A stretch of 64,000 bases of DNA from Actinomycetota bacterium (lineage in GTDB: Bacteria; Actinomycetota; Acidimicrobiia; IMCC26256; PALSA-555). The stretch lies in contig VGBR01000005.1 of the NCBI GenBank assembly GCA_016870355.1, forward strand, positions 124,001-188,000. Direction: 5' to 3'. Below, piece by piece: positions 17,350 to 25,296 of the stretch. The notes beneath the pieces are model-generated. The model was not told where the DNA came from. It was given only the letters and a program-made list of their open reading frames with translations, and made no database searches. The position numbers and the translations under genes were made by a program. The number at the start of each line of letters is the position of its first letter. Positions within the stretch are counted from its first letter, which is position 1.

Positions 17350-17449
17350 ACTGCGGCGACCGGAGCGAAGCGGAGGGAGGTCGCCGGGAGCGGCGAGCGG
17401 CCCGAAGGGCGGCGCCGGGTACCCCGGCGCCCGAGCGAGTGCGACCAAG
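17350..17449 (+). repeat. Dispersed palindromic element, copy D
   Basis: Intergenic copy directly after the enoyl-CoA hydratase stop. GACCGGAGCGAAGCGGAGG, GAGCGGCCCGAAGGGCGGC, then the clean palindromic core GGCGCCGGGTACCCCGGCGC and the end GAGCGAGTGCGACCAAG. It stops 4 bp before the 19-bp operator-like box of the merR gene. Confidence 0.82.
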
Positions 17450-17453
17450 ACTA

Positions 17454-17472
17454 TGGGAGTGATCACTCCTAC
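17454..17472. promoter_or_regulatory. 19-bp palindromic box upstream of merR (operator candidate)
   Basis: TGGGAGTGATCACTCCTAC, with a perfect 14-bp palindrome GGAGTGATCACTCC. An identical 19-mer lies at 25262-25280. Here its right edge overlaps a -10-like TACAAT (17470-17475), so the palindrome occupies the -10/-35 spacer region, the usual site for a MerR-type regulator. Autoregulation by the adjacent MerR protein is inference. Confidence 0.6.
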
Positions 17473-17475
17473 AAT
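17470..17475 (+). promoter_or_regulatory. -10-like box TACAAT for merR
   Basis: TACAAT ends 7 bases before ATG 17483 and overlaps the right arm of the palindromic box. It supports the 17483 start over an in-frame ATG at 17453 that would translate the palindrome. Confidence 0.45.
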
Positions 17476-17482
17476 CCGGGGG

Positions 17483-18262
17483 ATGCCGGACGGGTTGCGG
17501 GTCGAGGAGCTTTCTGCTCAGAGCGGGCTCTCGGTGGACACGATTCGCTTCTACCAGAAGCGCCGATTGCTGCCGCCGCCGGTGCGGGACGGGCGTGTGG
17601 CCTTGTATGGCCCGGATCATGTGGAGCGATTGGCGCGCATCCGCGAGCTCCAGGGGAGGGGCTTCAACCTCGCGGTGATCCGGCGCCTGCTCGAAGGCGA
17701 GCTCGATCCTGCGGACGAGCCACTCGTCGCGGCGGTCGCAGGCGCGCAGCGCGGTGAGCCACTCGGTGAGGACGATGGCGAGCTGTTGACGCTGGCCGAG
17801 CTGTCCGAGCGCGCCGGTGTCCCGGAGTCGATCCTGGAAGCGGTGGCGAAGGAGGGACTGCTGACCGCACAGGCGCGCGACGGAGTCGACGTGTTCGCGT
17901 CGTCTGACGTCGAGCTGGTGACCGCAGGCTTGCGCTTGCTCGAAGCGGGGTTCCCGTTGCCAGAGCTCCTGGCGCTCGCCAGCCGCCATCACGAGATGAC
18001 GCGAGCAATCGCAGAAGACGCGGTTCGCATGTTCGATGACCACGTGCGCGAGCCGTTGCGCACCGCCGACCTGCCGGACGACGAGAAGGCGCGACGCCTC
18101 GTCGACGCGTTCCGCACGCTCTTGCCGACAGCAACGAGCCTCATCGCGCAGCACTTCCGGTCTGTGCTGCTCGAGGTGGCAACGGAGCACCTCGAATCGG
18201 TCGGCGGGCCCGAGGAGCTCGCAGCCGCCCGCGCCGAACCCGAATGGGGCACGGCGCAATGA
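17483..18262 (+). CDS. MerR-family regulator with two helix-turn-helix modules
   Basis: Protein of 259 aa. N-terminal MerR winged helix (about 5-72): LRVEELSAQSGLSVDTIRFYQKRRLLPPP, then ALYGPDHVERLARIRELQGRGFNLAVIRRLL. A second, weaker MerR-like module runs from about 101 to 170 (LLTLAELSERAGVPESILEAVAKEGLL...VELVTAGLRLLEAGFPLPELLAL). The C-terminal 90 residues are helical without recognised ligand motifs. Overlaps menG by 4 bp (ATGA), so it is the first gene of the menG-menF operon and may control it. The palindrome at its promoter is a natural operator candidate. Confidence 0.83.
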   Translation: MPDGLRVEELSAQSGLSVDTIRFYQKRRLLPPPVRDGRVALYGPDHVERLARIRELQGRGFNLAVIRRLLEGELDPADEPLVAAVAGAQRGEPLGEDDGELLTLAELSERAGVPESILEAVAKEGLLTAQARDGVDVFASSDVELVTAGLRLLEAGFPLPELLALASRHHEMTRAIAEDAVRMFDDHVREPLRTADLPDDEKARRLVDAFRTLLPTATSLIAQHFRSVLLEVATEHLESVGGPEELAAARAEPEWGTAQ

Positions 18263-18975
18263 CCTCGCGCACACAGGTGCTCGGACGCGACGGCGCGCTC
18301 CCCGAAGGTGCGGACAAGCGGCGTGCCGTCGAGGAGATGTTCGACCGCGTCGCGCCGGGCTACGACCGGATGAATCGGATCATCTCGCTCGGCCAGGACC
18401 GCCGTTGGCGGCGGCGGGCTGTAAGCGCACTGGCGCTTGCGCCGGGCGCGCGCGTCCTCGATGTCGCGTGCGGCACCGGCGATCTCTGCGACGATCTCGC
18501 GGCGGCGGGCCACACAGCGATCGGCCTCGACTTCTCGGCCGGCATGCTCCGCCAGGCCCACACCGCAGCACCGCTCGTTCGCGGCGACGCGTTGCACCTC
18601 CCCACGCCCGGTGGCGCGTTCGACGGCGTCATCACTGGCTTCGCGCTGCGCAACTTCGTCGATCTCGGCGCGGTGCTCGACGCGTGCGCGCGGGCGCTCA
18701 GACCGGGTGGCCGATTCGTCGCCCTCGACGCAGCGGTGCCAGCCAATCCGGTGCTGCGGGCGGGGAACACGCTCTGGTTCCGCGGTGCCGTGCCGCTGCT
18801 CGGTCGAGTGCTGTCACGTGACGTGGAGGCCTACCGATACCTCCCCAAGTCGACGGCATACCTGCCCGGACCGAGCGAGCTCGTCGCCGCGTTGGAAGCC
18901 GCGGGGTTCACGGCCGTCGACCGCACCACGTTCATGGGTGGTTCGGTGCAGCTCCTGTCGGGCACGCGCTCATGA
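18259..18975 (+). CDS. menG: Demethylmenaquinone methyltransferase (MenG/UbiE)
   Basis: Last step of menaquinone synthesis: SAM-dependent C-methylation of demethylmenaquinone. Protein of 238 aa with the UbiE opening KRRAVEEMFDRVAPGYDRMNRIISLGQDRRWRR, SAM motif VLDVACGTGDLCDDLAAAG, GDALHLPTPGGAFDGVITGFALRNF and a C-terminal FMGGSVQLLSGTR. ATG 18259 lies in the ATGA overlap with merR; its own stop overlaps menF by 4 bp. Confidence 0.9.
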   Translation: MTSRTQVLGRDGALPEGADKRRAVEEMFDRVAPGYDRMNRIISLGQDRRWRRRAVSALALAPGARVLDVACGTGDLCDDLAAAGHTAIGLDFSAGMLRQAHTAAPLVRGDALHLPTPGGAFDGVITGFALRNFVDLGAVLDACARALRPGGRFVALDAAVPANPVLRAGNTLWFRGAVPLLGRVLSRDVEAYRYLPKSTAYLPGPSELVAALEAAGFTAVDRTTFMGGSVQLLSGTRS

Positions 18976-20147
18976 CGGCAACGGTCGCGCTCTCCGATCT
19001 GCGGGCGGTCACCCGGGAGGTCGATCCACCAGCAGACGTGCTCGCGGCGTTCGGCGAGGACGGCACCGCGTGGCTCCACGACGGCGCCGAGTTCGTCACT
19101 GCTGGTGTCGCCGCGCGGGTCGCAGCCCAAGACGCAGTGGTCGCACTCGCCGCCATCGAGCACGACGCTGATCCCGCGCTCCCGGGTGCCGGACCGCGGG
19201 CGATCGGCGCGCTGCACTTCGATCCCAACGAACCGGCCGAGCTCGTCGTCCCGAGCCGGATCGTGGGACGGACCAGTGACGGTCGCGGGTGGGTGACCGA
19301 GGTCGGGACACCGGCGCGCTCGAACCCATCGACTGCTGACGAACCGACTCGCTTCAGCGTCGCCGCGCTCTGCTCACGAGAGGAGTGGAGCGCCGCCATT
19401 GCCGAGGTGCTTGCCGCGATTGACGGTGGTGAAGTCGACAAGGTCGTGCTGGCGCGAGCGGTCGAGGTGGAAGGCGACCGACCGTTCGATCCACAGCTGT
19501 TGCTGGCACGCCTGCGCCTTCAGCAACCGGGCTGCTTCGTGTACGGCGCGGACGGGATGTTCGGCGCGACCCCCGAACTCCTGGTCGCCCGCTTCGGACG
19601 ACACGTCGTCTCGAGACCGATGGCGGGAACCGCACCGGCAGGCAGCGGCGCACTGGATGCGCTGCGCGGCTCCGCGAAGGACGCGTGGGAGCACCGGATC
19701 GTCGTCGATGCGATCGTCTCGACGCTGCACCGGTCGTGCACCGAGGTCGACGCCGCGGCCGCGCCGGAGGTCGATGAGTTCGCCGACGTCGCGCACCTAG
19801 CGACGCCGATCCACGGCACGCTCGCCGACCCCGCCCCGGACGCGCTCGCTATGGCACGCGCGCTGCACCCGACCCCTGCAGTCGGGGGTGCACCAACCGA
19901 CGGTGCGTTGGAGCTGATCGCTCGCCTCGAAGGTGCCGAGCGCGGTCGGTACGCAGGTCCCGTCGGATGGGTCGACGCACGCGGCGACGGTGAGTGGGCA
20001 GTCGCACTTCGCGGTGCGTCGATCGACGGTGCGCGGGCACGACTCCACGCCGGTGCTGGCATCGTCGCCGGCTCCGACCCCGAGCAAGAGTGGCGAGAGA
20101 CCGAAGCAAAGCTCGACCCCATGCTCCGCGCCCTCGTTCGGCCCTGA
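18972..20147 (+). CDS. menF: Isochorismate synthase (MenF)
   Basis: Converts chorismate to isochorismate, the first committed menaquinone step. 391 aa, with the conserved chorismate-binding core in the C-terminal two thirds: SAAIAEVLAAIDGGEVDKVVLARAVEVE, GADGMFGATPELLVAR, SRPMAGTAPAG, AKDAWEHRIVVDAI, LATPIHGTL, HPTPAVGGAPTDGALELI and YAGPVGWVDARGDGEWAVALR. Its place among men genes favours MenF over EntC or anthranilate synthase. Convergent with menD, 13 bp apart. Confidence 0.9.
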   Translation: MTATVALSDLRAVTREVDPPADVLAAFGEDGTAWLHDGAEFVTAGVAARVAAQDAVVALAAIEHDADPALPGAGPRAIGALHFDPNEPAELVVPSRIVGRTSDGRGWVTEVGTPARSNPSTADEPTRFSVAALCSREEWSAAIAEVLAAIDGGEVDKVVLARAVEVEGDRPFDPQLLLARLRLQQPGCFVYGADGMFGATPELLVARFGRHVVSRPMAGTAPAGSGALDALRGSAKDAWEHRIVVDAIVSTLHRSCTEVDAAAAPEVDEFADVAHLATPIHGTLADPAPDALAMARALHPTPAVGGAPTDGALELIARLEGAERGRYAGPVGWVDARGDGEWAVALRGASIDGARARLHAGAGIVAGSDPEQEWRETEAKLDPMLRALVRP

Positions 20148-20160
20148 TTCCTCTCGGGGG

Positions 20161-21879
20161 TCAGGCGATCGCGTTGGCGACGGCGGTCCAGGCTTCGCGG
20201 TGGGCGGTGACGTTGTCGGCGCGGTTGGTGCGGACGAGCACGACGCGCACGCCGCCCGCTTCGATCGAGTCGTGCATCGCGGGGATCAGATCGCCTGACT
20301 TCTCCACTTCGCTGCACGGCACACCGTGTACGGCCGCGACCGCGGCAAGGTCCATGCCGTGGGGCGTGCCGAAGAGCGTCTCGAAGTGCTGAGGCTCGTC
20401 GGCCTGCGGGAGGAACGAGAAGATCCCGCCCCCGTCGTTGTCCACCACCACGAGCGTCACATCGATGCCGCGCTCGTTCGCACCGAGCAGACCGTTCGCG
20501 TCGTGCAGGAAGCAGAGGTCGCCGAGCAGTGCCACGACGGGGCCGTCCGCCACCGCACCAACTCCGAGCGCGGTTGAGGTGAACCCATCGATGCCGTTCA
20601 CGCCTCGATTGGCCACAAAGCGAATGCCGTCACGCGGCGCGGAAAACGACTCGACATCACGGACGGGCATGCTCGATGCGACAACCAGGTGCGATCCGTC
20701 AGGCAGGCCCGCGACGACATCGCGCGCGATGCAACCTTCGAACGGATCCTCTAGGTCGTCGAGCATCATGTCGAGCGCAGACCGCGCGAGACGCTCTGCC
20801 TCACGCCATCGCTCGACCCACACCGTCTCGCGCGGGGCACCAAGTGCGTCGACCACTGCCGCGAGCAAGAGCTCGGCATCGCACGCGAGCAGCTCCGACG
20901 ACGCTCGGTGTGGATCGAGCCACGCTTGATCGGGATCGACGATCCACTGCGGCACAGCTGCAAGCCACCCATTGGCGACCTTGCCCGTCGTTGGCGCGCC
21001 CACGCGCACTGCGAGGTCCGGACGATGGGTGTCAGCGAACTCCGGTGTGCGCAGCAACGCGTCGTAGGTCGACAGCGCAAGAGCTCCAGTGCGCAGTCCT
21101 GACAGCGGATCCGCGACAACCGGCCAGCCCGCGGCGATCGCGAAGCGCGCCGCCGTGACGGACGTCACCTGCGCGCCCCAACCGGCCACCAGCACGCCGC
21201 GCTCCGTCCCGCTCACCGCGTTGACGACACGCGTGACGGTCTCCGCCGTCGGTGCGCGCGACGGCACGGACACCTTCACCCAGGGTGCGCCATCGGCGCG
21301 TCCGGGTGCCGGCACCAGTGGCGCGCCGGTCGGGACCAACGGCTCGCGGAAGGCAAGGTTGAGGTGCACCGGCCCCGAGGGTGGACCGATCGCCGTCGCA
21401 GCCGCTCGGGCCGAGATCGACCGCCAGTGCGCAGCAACGTCGGGTCGATCGTCGGGTGGCCCCGGGTCGGCTTCCCACCGCACCGCCTTGCCGAACAGAC
21501 CGCGTTGATCGATCGTCTGCCCCGCACCGGTGTCACGGAGCTCAGGCGGCCGGTCGGCCGTGCACACGACCAACGGCACGCGACCGTGGTGCGCCTCGAG
21601 CACCGCGGGGTGCAAGTTCGCTGCGGCCGTCCCCGACGTCGTGAGCACCAGCGCCGGTCGCTTGGTGACGCGCGCCGTCCCCAGCGCGAAGAACGACGCC
21701 GATCGCTCGTCGATGTGCACGTGGACCCGGATCCGATCGTCGTGTGCGAGCGCGAGCGCGACCGGCGTCGACCGGGACCCGGGCGCGATGCACGCCTCGG
21801 TCACCCCGCCCCGCACCAGCTCATCCACCAACGCGCGGGCCAGCGAAGTGTTTGCGTCGTAGGCCGGCGGGTTCATCAT
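20161..21879 (-). CDS. menD: SEPHCHC synthase (MenD)
   Basis: ThDP-dependent enzyme joining isochorismate and 2-oxoglutarate, 572 aa. N-terminal pyrimidine-binding domain with EACIAPGSRSTPVALAL, HIDERSASFFALGTA and LTTSGTAAANLHPAVLEAHH; C-terminal pyrophosphate domain with FVANRGVNGIDGFTSTALG and LLGDLCFLHDANGLL (Mg/ThDP motif). Two adjacent ATGs start the frame (21879 and 21876). Divergent from menH with only 14 bp between, so its promoter must lie inside the menH coding region or upstream of it. Confidence 0.93.
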   Translation of the reverse strand: MMNPPAYDANTSLARALVDELVRGGVTEACIAPGSRSTPVALALAHDDRIRVHVHIDERSASFFALGTARVTKRPALVLTTSGTAAANLHPAVLEAHHGRVPLVVCTADRPPELRDTGAGQTIDQRGLFGKAVRWEADPGPPDDRPDVAAHWRSISARAAATAIGPPSGPVHLNLAFREPLVPTGAPLVPAPGRADGAPWVKVSVPSRAPTAETVTRVVNAVSGTERGVLVAGWGAQVTSVTAARFAIAAGWPVVADPLSGLRTGALALSTYDALLRTPEFADTHRPDLAVRVGAPTTGKVANGWLAAVPQWIVDPDQAWLDPHRASSELLACDAELLLAAVVDALGAPRETVWVERWREAERLARSALDMMLDDLEDPFEGCIARDVVAGLPDGSHLVVASSMPVRDVESFSAPRDGIRFVANRGVNGIDGFTSTALGVGAVADGPVVALLGDLCFLHDANGLLGANERGIDVTLVVVDNDGGGIFSFLPQADEPQHFETLFGTPHGMDLAAVAAVHGVPCSEVEKSGDLIPAMHDSIEAGGVRVVLVRTNRADNVTAHREAWTAVANAIA

Positions 21880-21893
21880 GGGAGGATTCCCTG

Positions 21894-22589
21894 ATGCGGT
21901 TGCGCCTGGTGCACGGCTTCACCCAGACGATCCGGTCGTGGGAGCCGATGGAGGCGCGCCTGCCCCGCGACTGGGACGTGCAGGCGATCGAGCTGCCCGA
22001 TGGGCTCGACTTCGCCGCGACCGCGCAGACGCTCGGGATGCGGGGAGGAGCAGGTACCTGGGTCGGCTATTCGATGGGTGGACGACTCTGCTTGCGGCTC
22101 GCGCTCGACCGCCCCGATGTCGTCGAGCGCCTCGTGCTGCTCAGTGCATCGCCCGGGATCGAAGGTGCGAACGAGCGCCAGGCGCGCCGGGCACTCGACG
22201 AGCGACGTGTCCAGGATCTGGAGCGTGACGGGGTCGAGAAGTTCATCGACCATTGGCTCGCGCAGCGGTTGTTCGAGACGTTGCCGAAGGAAGCCGCGAT
22301 GGCCGACGACCGGCGCCGCAACACGGTGCACGCGCTGGCCCACCAGCTGCGTTCGCTCGGGTCGGCCGCGCACGAGTCGATGTGGGGCGCGCTCAGCCGC
22401 CTCGAGATGCCCGTACTTCTGGTCGCCGGACAATGGGACCGCACTTACAGCGAGATGGCCGAACGAGCCGGCGCGGCGATCGGCGCGAACGCGACGGTGG
22501 CGACCATCGAGAAGGCCGGACACGCGTTGCACCTCGAACGTCCTTCGGAGGTTGCTCAAGTCGTGACCTCCTGGCTCGAGAGCGAGTAA
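21894..22589 (+). CDS. menH: Alpha/beta hydrolase, probable SHCHC synthase (MenH)
   Basis: 231 aa with the alpha/beta hydrolase fold: LVHGFTQTIRSWEPM (oxyanion region), nucleophile elbow GYSMGGRL, LLSASPG, an acid near AGQWD and the catalytic His in AGHALHLERP. Its place between menD and menC supports MenH, which removes pyruvate from the MenD product. GGGAGG 8 bases upstream fixes ATG 21894. Its 3' end overlaps the convergent menC gene by 34 bp. Confidence 0.85.
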   Translation: MRLRLVHGFTQTIRSWEPMEARLPRDWDVQAIELPDGLDFAATAQTLGMRGGAGTWVGYSMGGRLCLRLALDRPDVVERLVLLSASPGIEGANERQARRALDERRVQDLERDGVEKFIDHWLAQRLFETLPKEAAMADDRRRNTVHALAHQLRSLGSAAHESMWGALSRLEMPVLLVAGQWDRTYSEMAERAGAAIGANATVATIEKAGHALHLERPSEVAQVVTSWLESE

Positions 22590-23407
22590 CGCTCCAAGAA
22601 ACCGCGGTCGGGCACGACGGCGCGAACGCGCAGGACTCCGCGTTCGGGGATCAACGGCTCGCGCGTCACATCGTGGGTGAGCAACGCGGCTGTACCGAGG
22701 CCACACGCGTACGGAAGCTCGGGCAATGCCGCGGCAAGTGCGAGACCCGCCGCGATGCCGACCGACGTCTCCATCATCGAGGTGGGAATCGCAGGGACAC
22801 CGGCCGCATCAGCGACGGCGAGCGCGGCTCGAACGCCACCAAGAGGCTGCACCTTCAGCACGACAGCGTCGGCCGCATCGAGGGATCGCAACCGCTGAGC
22901 ATCGGCGATGGTCCGCACGCACTCGTCCGCGGCGAGCGGAACGGACACGTCACGTCGCAAGCGCGCGAGGTCATCGAGCGAAGCCACCGGTTGCTCGACC
23001 AGGTCGACATCCAGCGCCGCGAGCCGCGCGATGACTGCGGAGGCGGTTTCGAGATCCCATGCGCCGTTGGCGTCGACCCGCAGCGACACCTTCGGTCCGA
23101 CCGTGTCACGCACGCGAGCAACGAGGTCGACGTCGGCCAATGCGCGCAACTTCACCTTCACGGTGTCGAACCCGTCGAGATCAGCCGCGTCGAACGAAGC
23201 ATCTGTCACGAGAGCGTTGACGGCCACGGTGTCGCGCAACGCAGCCGGCCAGCCCACGCTTGCGGCCTCCTCGGCCGCCTGCCTCGCCATCGCGGGATCA
23301 CACGGGTAGTCGTCGAGCAGCGAGCACTCCCCCCAACCCGCGCCACCTTCCAGCAGCGTGACCGCACGGTCGCCGACCAGGAGGCGGTGCTCGGTCAGGA
23401 CAGCCAC
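22556..23407 (-). CDS. menC: o-Succinylbenzoate synthase (MenC)
   Basis: Enolase-superfamily dehydratase of 283 aa. Barrel residues are visible in TVKVKLRALADVD (KxK motif), LRVDANGAWD (metal Asp), DLVEQPVA (metal Glu), PLAADECV (metal Glu/Asp) and AVVLKVQPLGGV (general-base Lys). Somewhat short at the N-terminus compared with most MenC. It overlaps menA by 13 bp on the same strand, which suggests coupled translation with menA upstream. Confidence 0.88.
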   Translation of the reverse strand: MAVLTEHRLLVGDRAVTLLEGGAGWGECSLLDDYPCDPAMARQAAEEAASVGWPAALRDTVAVNALVTDASFDAADLDGFDTVKVKLRALADVDLVARVRDTVGPKVSLRVDANGAWDLETASAVIARLAALDVDLVEQPVASLDDLARLRRDVSVPLAADECVRTIADAQRLRSLDAADAVVLKVQPLGGVRAALAVADAAGVPAIPTSMMETSVGIAAGLALAAALPELPYACGLGTAALLTHDVTREPLIPERGVLRVRAVVPDRGFLERYSLSSQEVTT

Positions 23408-24267
23408 AGCCCGACTCCGAGCAGGAGTGCGGTGGCGAGCTGGAGGCGCGCCGTCGTCACCAGTGCTCGCACGAGAACAAGAGGCGTGGTCGCAGTGATC
23501 ACTAGCCGTGCCGGTTCGATCGCCAACGGCAGCGCCAGCAACGCCGCGAACGCACCGTGGTGGTCAACGGCGACGGGGAACACCGCCCCAAAGGCGACCG
23601 CGACGCACCCCAGGTACAGCGACCGGGTGTGATCGACACCGAGGCGAGCGGCGAGCGTGCGCTTGCCGGCCGCGCGATCGGTCTCGACGTCGCGCAAGTT
23701 GTTCGCCACGAGGATGGCGCAGGCAAGCAGACCCACGGTGAGCGACGCCCACCATGCCGGTTCGGGGATGCGCTCCAGCTGCACGAAGGTCGAGCCCGCG
23801 GTGGCGACGAACCCGAAGAAGACGAGCACCATGAGCTCGCCGAGCCCGTGGTAGCCGTAGGGCTTAGGGCCGCCGGTGTAGAAGACAGCGGCGGCGATAG
23901 CGAGTGAGCCAACGAGCAAGAGCCATGGCGTCACGATCATGGCGAGCGCGAGCCCAGCGAGTGCCGAGATCGCGATCGCAAGTGCGGACGCGCGTCGCAC
24001 CGCTTCCGGAGTTGCGAGCCCCGACGCCGTGAGCCGCAACGGTCCCCGTCGGTCACGGTCGGTGCCGCGCACGCCGTCGGAGTAGTCGTTGGCGTAGTTC
24101 ACGCCGACCTGGAGCCCGAGCGCGACCACCAGCGCGAGCACCGCGCGCTCCCACCCCACGTGGGCGACCTCGGCGTACGCGACCGCGGTGCCGACGACCA
24201 CCGGCGACACGGCAGCACCGAGCGTGCGCGGGCGCGCGCCCTGAAGCCACTCTGTTGGACGCGTCAC
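23395..24267 (-). CDS. menA: 1,4-dihydroxy-2-naphthoate polyprenyltransferase (MenA)
   Basis: Membrane prenyltransferase of 290 aa attaching the isoprenoid tail to DHNA. ARPRTLGAAVSPVVVGTAVAY at the N-terminus, first Asp motif NYANDYSDGVRGTD, FYTGGPKPYGYHGLGELMVLVFFG, and the second Asp motif NNLRDVETDRAAGKRTLAARLG. These details match MenA rather than UbiA proper. The start is taken as GTG 24267 (VTRPTEWLQG); the open frame upstream translates low-complexity intergenic sequence. Lies between menB and menC on the same strand. Confidence 0.9.
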   Translation of the reverse strand: MTRPTEWLQGARPRTLGAAVSPVVVGTAVAYAEVAHVGWERAVLALVVALGLQVGVNYANDYSDGVRGTDRDRRGPLRLTASGLATPEAVRRASALAIAISALAGLALAMIVTPWLLLVGSLAIAAAVFYTGGPKPYGYHGLGELMVLVFFGFVATAGSTFVQLERIPEPAWWASLTVGLLACAILVANNLRDVETDRAAGKRTLAARLGVDHTRSLYLGCVAVAFGAVFPVAVDHHGAFAALLALPLAIEPARLVITATTPLVLVRALVTTARLQLATALLLGVGLWLS

Positions 24268-24269
24268 CC

Positions 24270-24345
24270 CTTGCTTCGCTCCCGCTCCGCTGCTTCCGTT
24301 CGCGGGCGCTCGCTCCACTCGCTCCGCACGCTGCGCGTCAAGGTC
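24270..24345. repeat. Possible degenerate copy of the dispersed element (copy E)
   Basis: The menB-menA gap and the very end of menB hold GCTTCGCTCCCGCTCCGCTGC and GGGCGCTCGCTCCACTCGCTC, phrases like those of the dispersed element, but the CCCGAAGGGCGGC block and the core palindrome are missing. It may be a decayed copy or only similar composition. Confidence 0.3.
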
Positions 24346-25228
24346 GCTTCGGGAACCGATCGAACTCGGGGCGGCGCTTCTCGAGGTACGCCTGCTTGCC
24401 CTCTTGCGCCTCTTCACTCATGTAATAGAGGAGCGTGGCGTCGCCCGCGAGCTGCTGGAGACCGGCAAGCCCATCGTCGGTGGCGTTCATTGACGCCTTG
24501 AGCATGCGCAGCGCGAGCGGGCTATGCGCCAGCATGCGCGTGCACCACGCGACCGTCTCCACCTCGAGGTCCTCGAGTGGCACGACGCGGTTGACGAGAC
24601 CCATGCGCTCGGCTTCCTCCGCGTCGTACTCGTCGCACAGGTACCAGATCTCGCGCGCCTTCTTCTGGCCCACCATGCGCGCGAGCAGTCCCGAGCCGTA
24701 CCCACCGTCGAACGAGCCCACCTTCGGTCCGGTCTGACCGAAGCGCGCGTTGTCGGCGGCAACCGTGAGGTCACAGACGACGTGCAAAACATGACCGCCG
24801 CCGATCGCGAAGCCTGCGACCATCGCGACAACGGGCTTCGGGAGTCGACGGATCTGCACCTGGAGGTCGAGCACGTTGAGGCGCCCGACTCCGTCGTCGC
24901 CCACGTACCCGTCATCGCCGCGGATGCGTTGATCGCCGCCCGAGCAGAACGCTTCGGGGCCTTCACCCGTGAGGATGATCACCCCCACCTCGGGGTCGTT
25001 GCGGGCGCGTTCGAACCCGGCCTGGAGCTCGAAGAGCGTGCGAGGCCGGAACGCGTTGCGCACCTCCGGCCGGCAGATCGTGATCTTGGCGATCGCGCCG
25101 CCTTCTAGCGACGCGGTCTCGTAGCGGATGTCGGAGAAGTCGACGTCCCCCGGCTTCCATTCGGCTCCGGGCCGGATGGCGCGTACGTTGCCGGCAGCGT
25201 CGAGGGCGACGGACGGACGCTTTGCCAT
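24338..25228 (-). CDS. menB: 1,4-dihydroxy-2-naphthoyl-CoA synthase (MenB)
   Basis: Crotonase-family enzyme of 296 aa closing the second ring of the naphthoquinone. [57 protein letters not shown] (the long MenB loop), [22 protein letters not shown] and [22 protein letters not shown] all match MenB. A GAGGAG sequence precedes ATG 25228. Divergent from the broken ligase gene; the 19-bp palindromic box lies between them. Confidence 0.93.
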   Translation of the reverse strand: MAKRPSVALDAAGNVRAIRPGAEWKPGDVDFSDIRYETASLEGGAIAKITICRPEVRNAFRPRTLFELQAGFERARNDPEVGVIILTGEGPEAFCSGGDQRIRGDDGYVGDDGVGRLNVLDLQVQIRRLPKPVVAMVAGFAIGGGHVLHVVCDLTVAADNARFGQTGPKVGSFDGGYGSGLLARMVGQKKAREIWYLCDEYDAEEAERMGLVNRVVPLEDLEVETVAWCTRMLAHSPLALRMLKASMNATDDGLAGLQQLAGDATLLYYMSEEAQEGKQAYLEKRRPEFDRFPKRP

Positions 25229-25261
25229 GGGGCTGCTCCTCGCTCTTCGGAGTGACGATCG

Positions 25262-25280
25262 TGGGAGTGATCACTCCTAC
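25262..25280. promoter_or_regulatory. 19-bp palindromic box between menB and the broken ligase gene
   Basis: TGGGAGTGATCACTCCTAC, identical over 19 bp to the box at 17454-17472 upstream of merR. A partial GGAGTGA direct repeat precedes it at 25249-25255. On the plus strand it is followed by TACGCT 8 bases before the ligase ATG; on the minus strand it is upstream of menB. The same regulator could control merR-menG-menF and menB. Confidence 0.58.
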
Positions 25281-25296
25281 GGTACGCTCGGCCACG

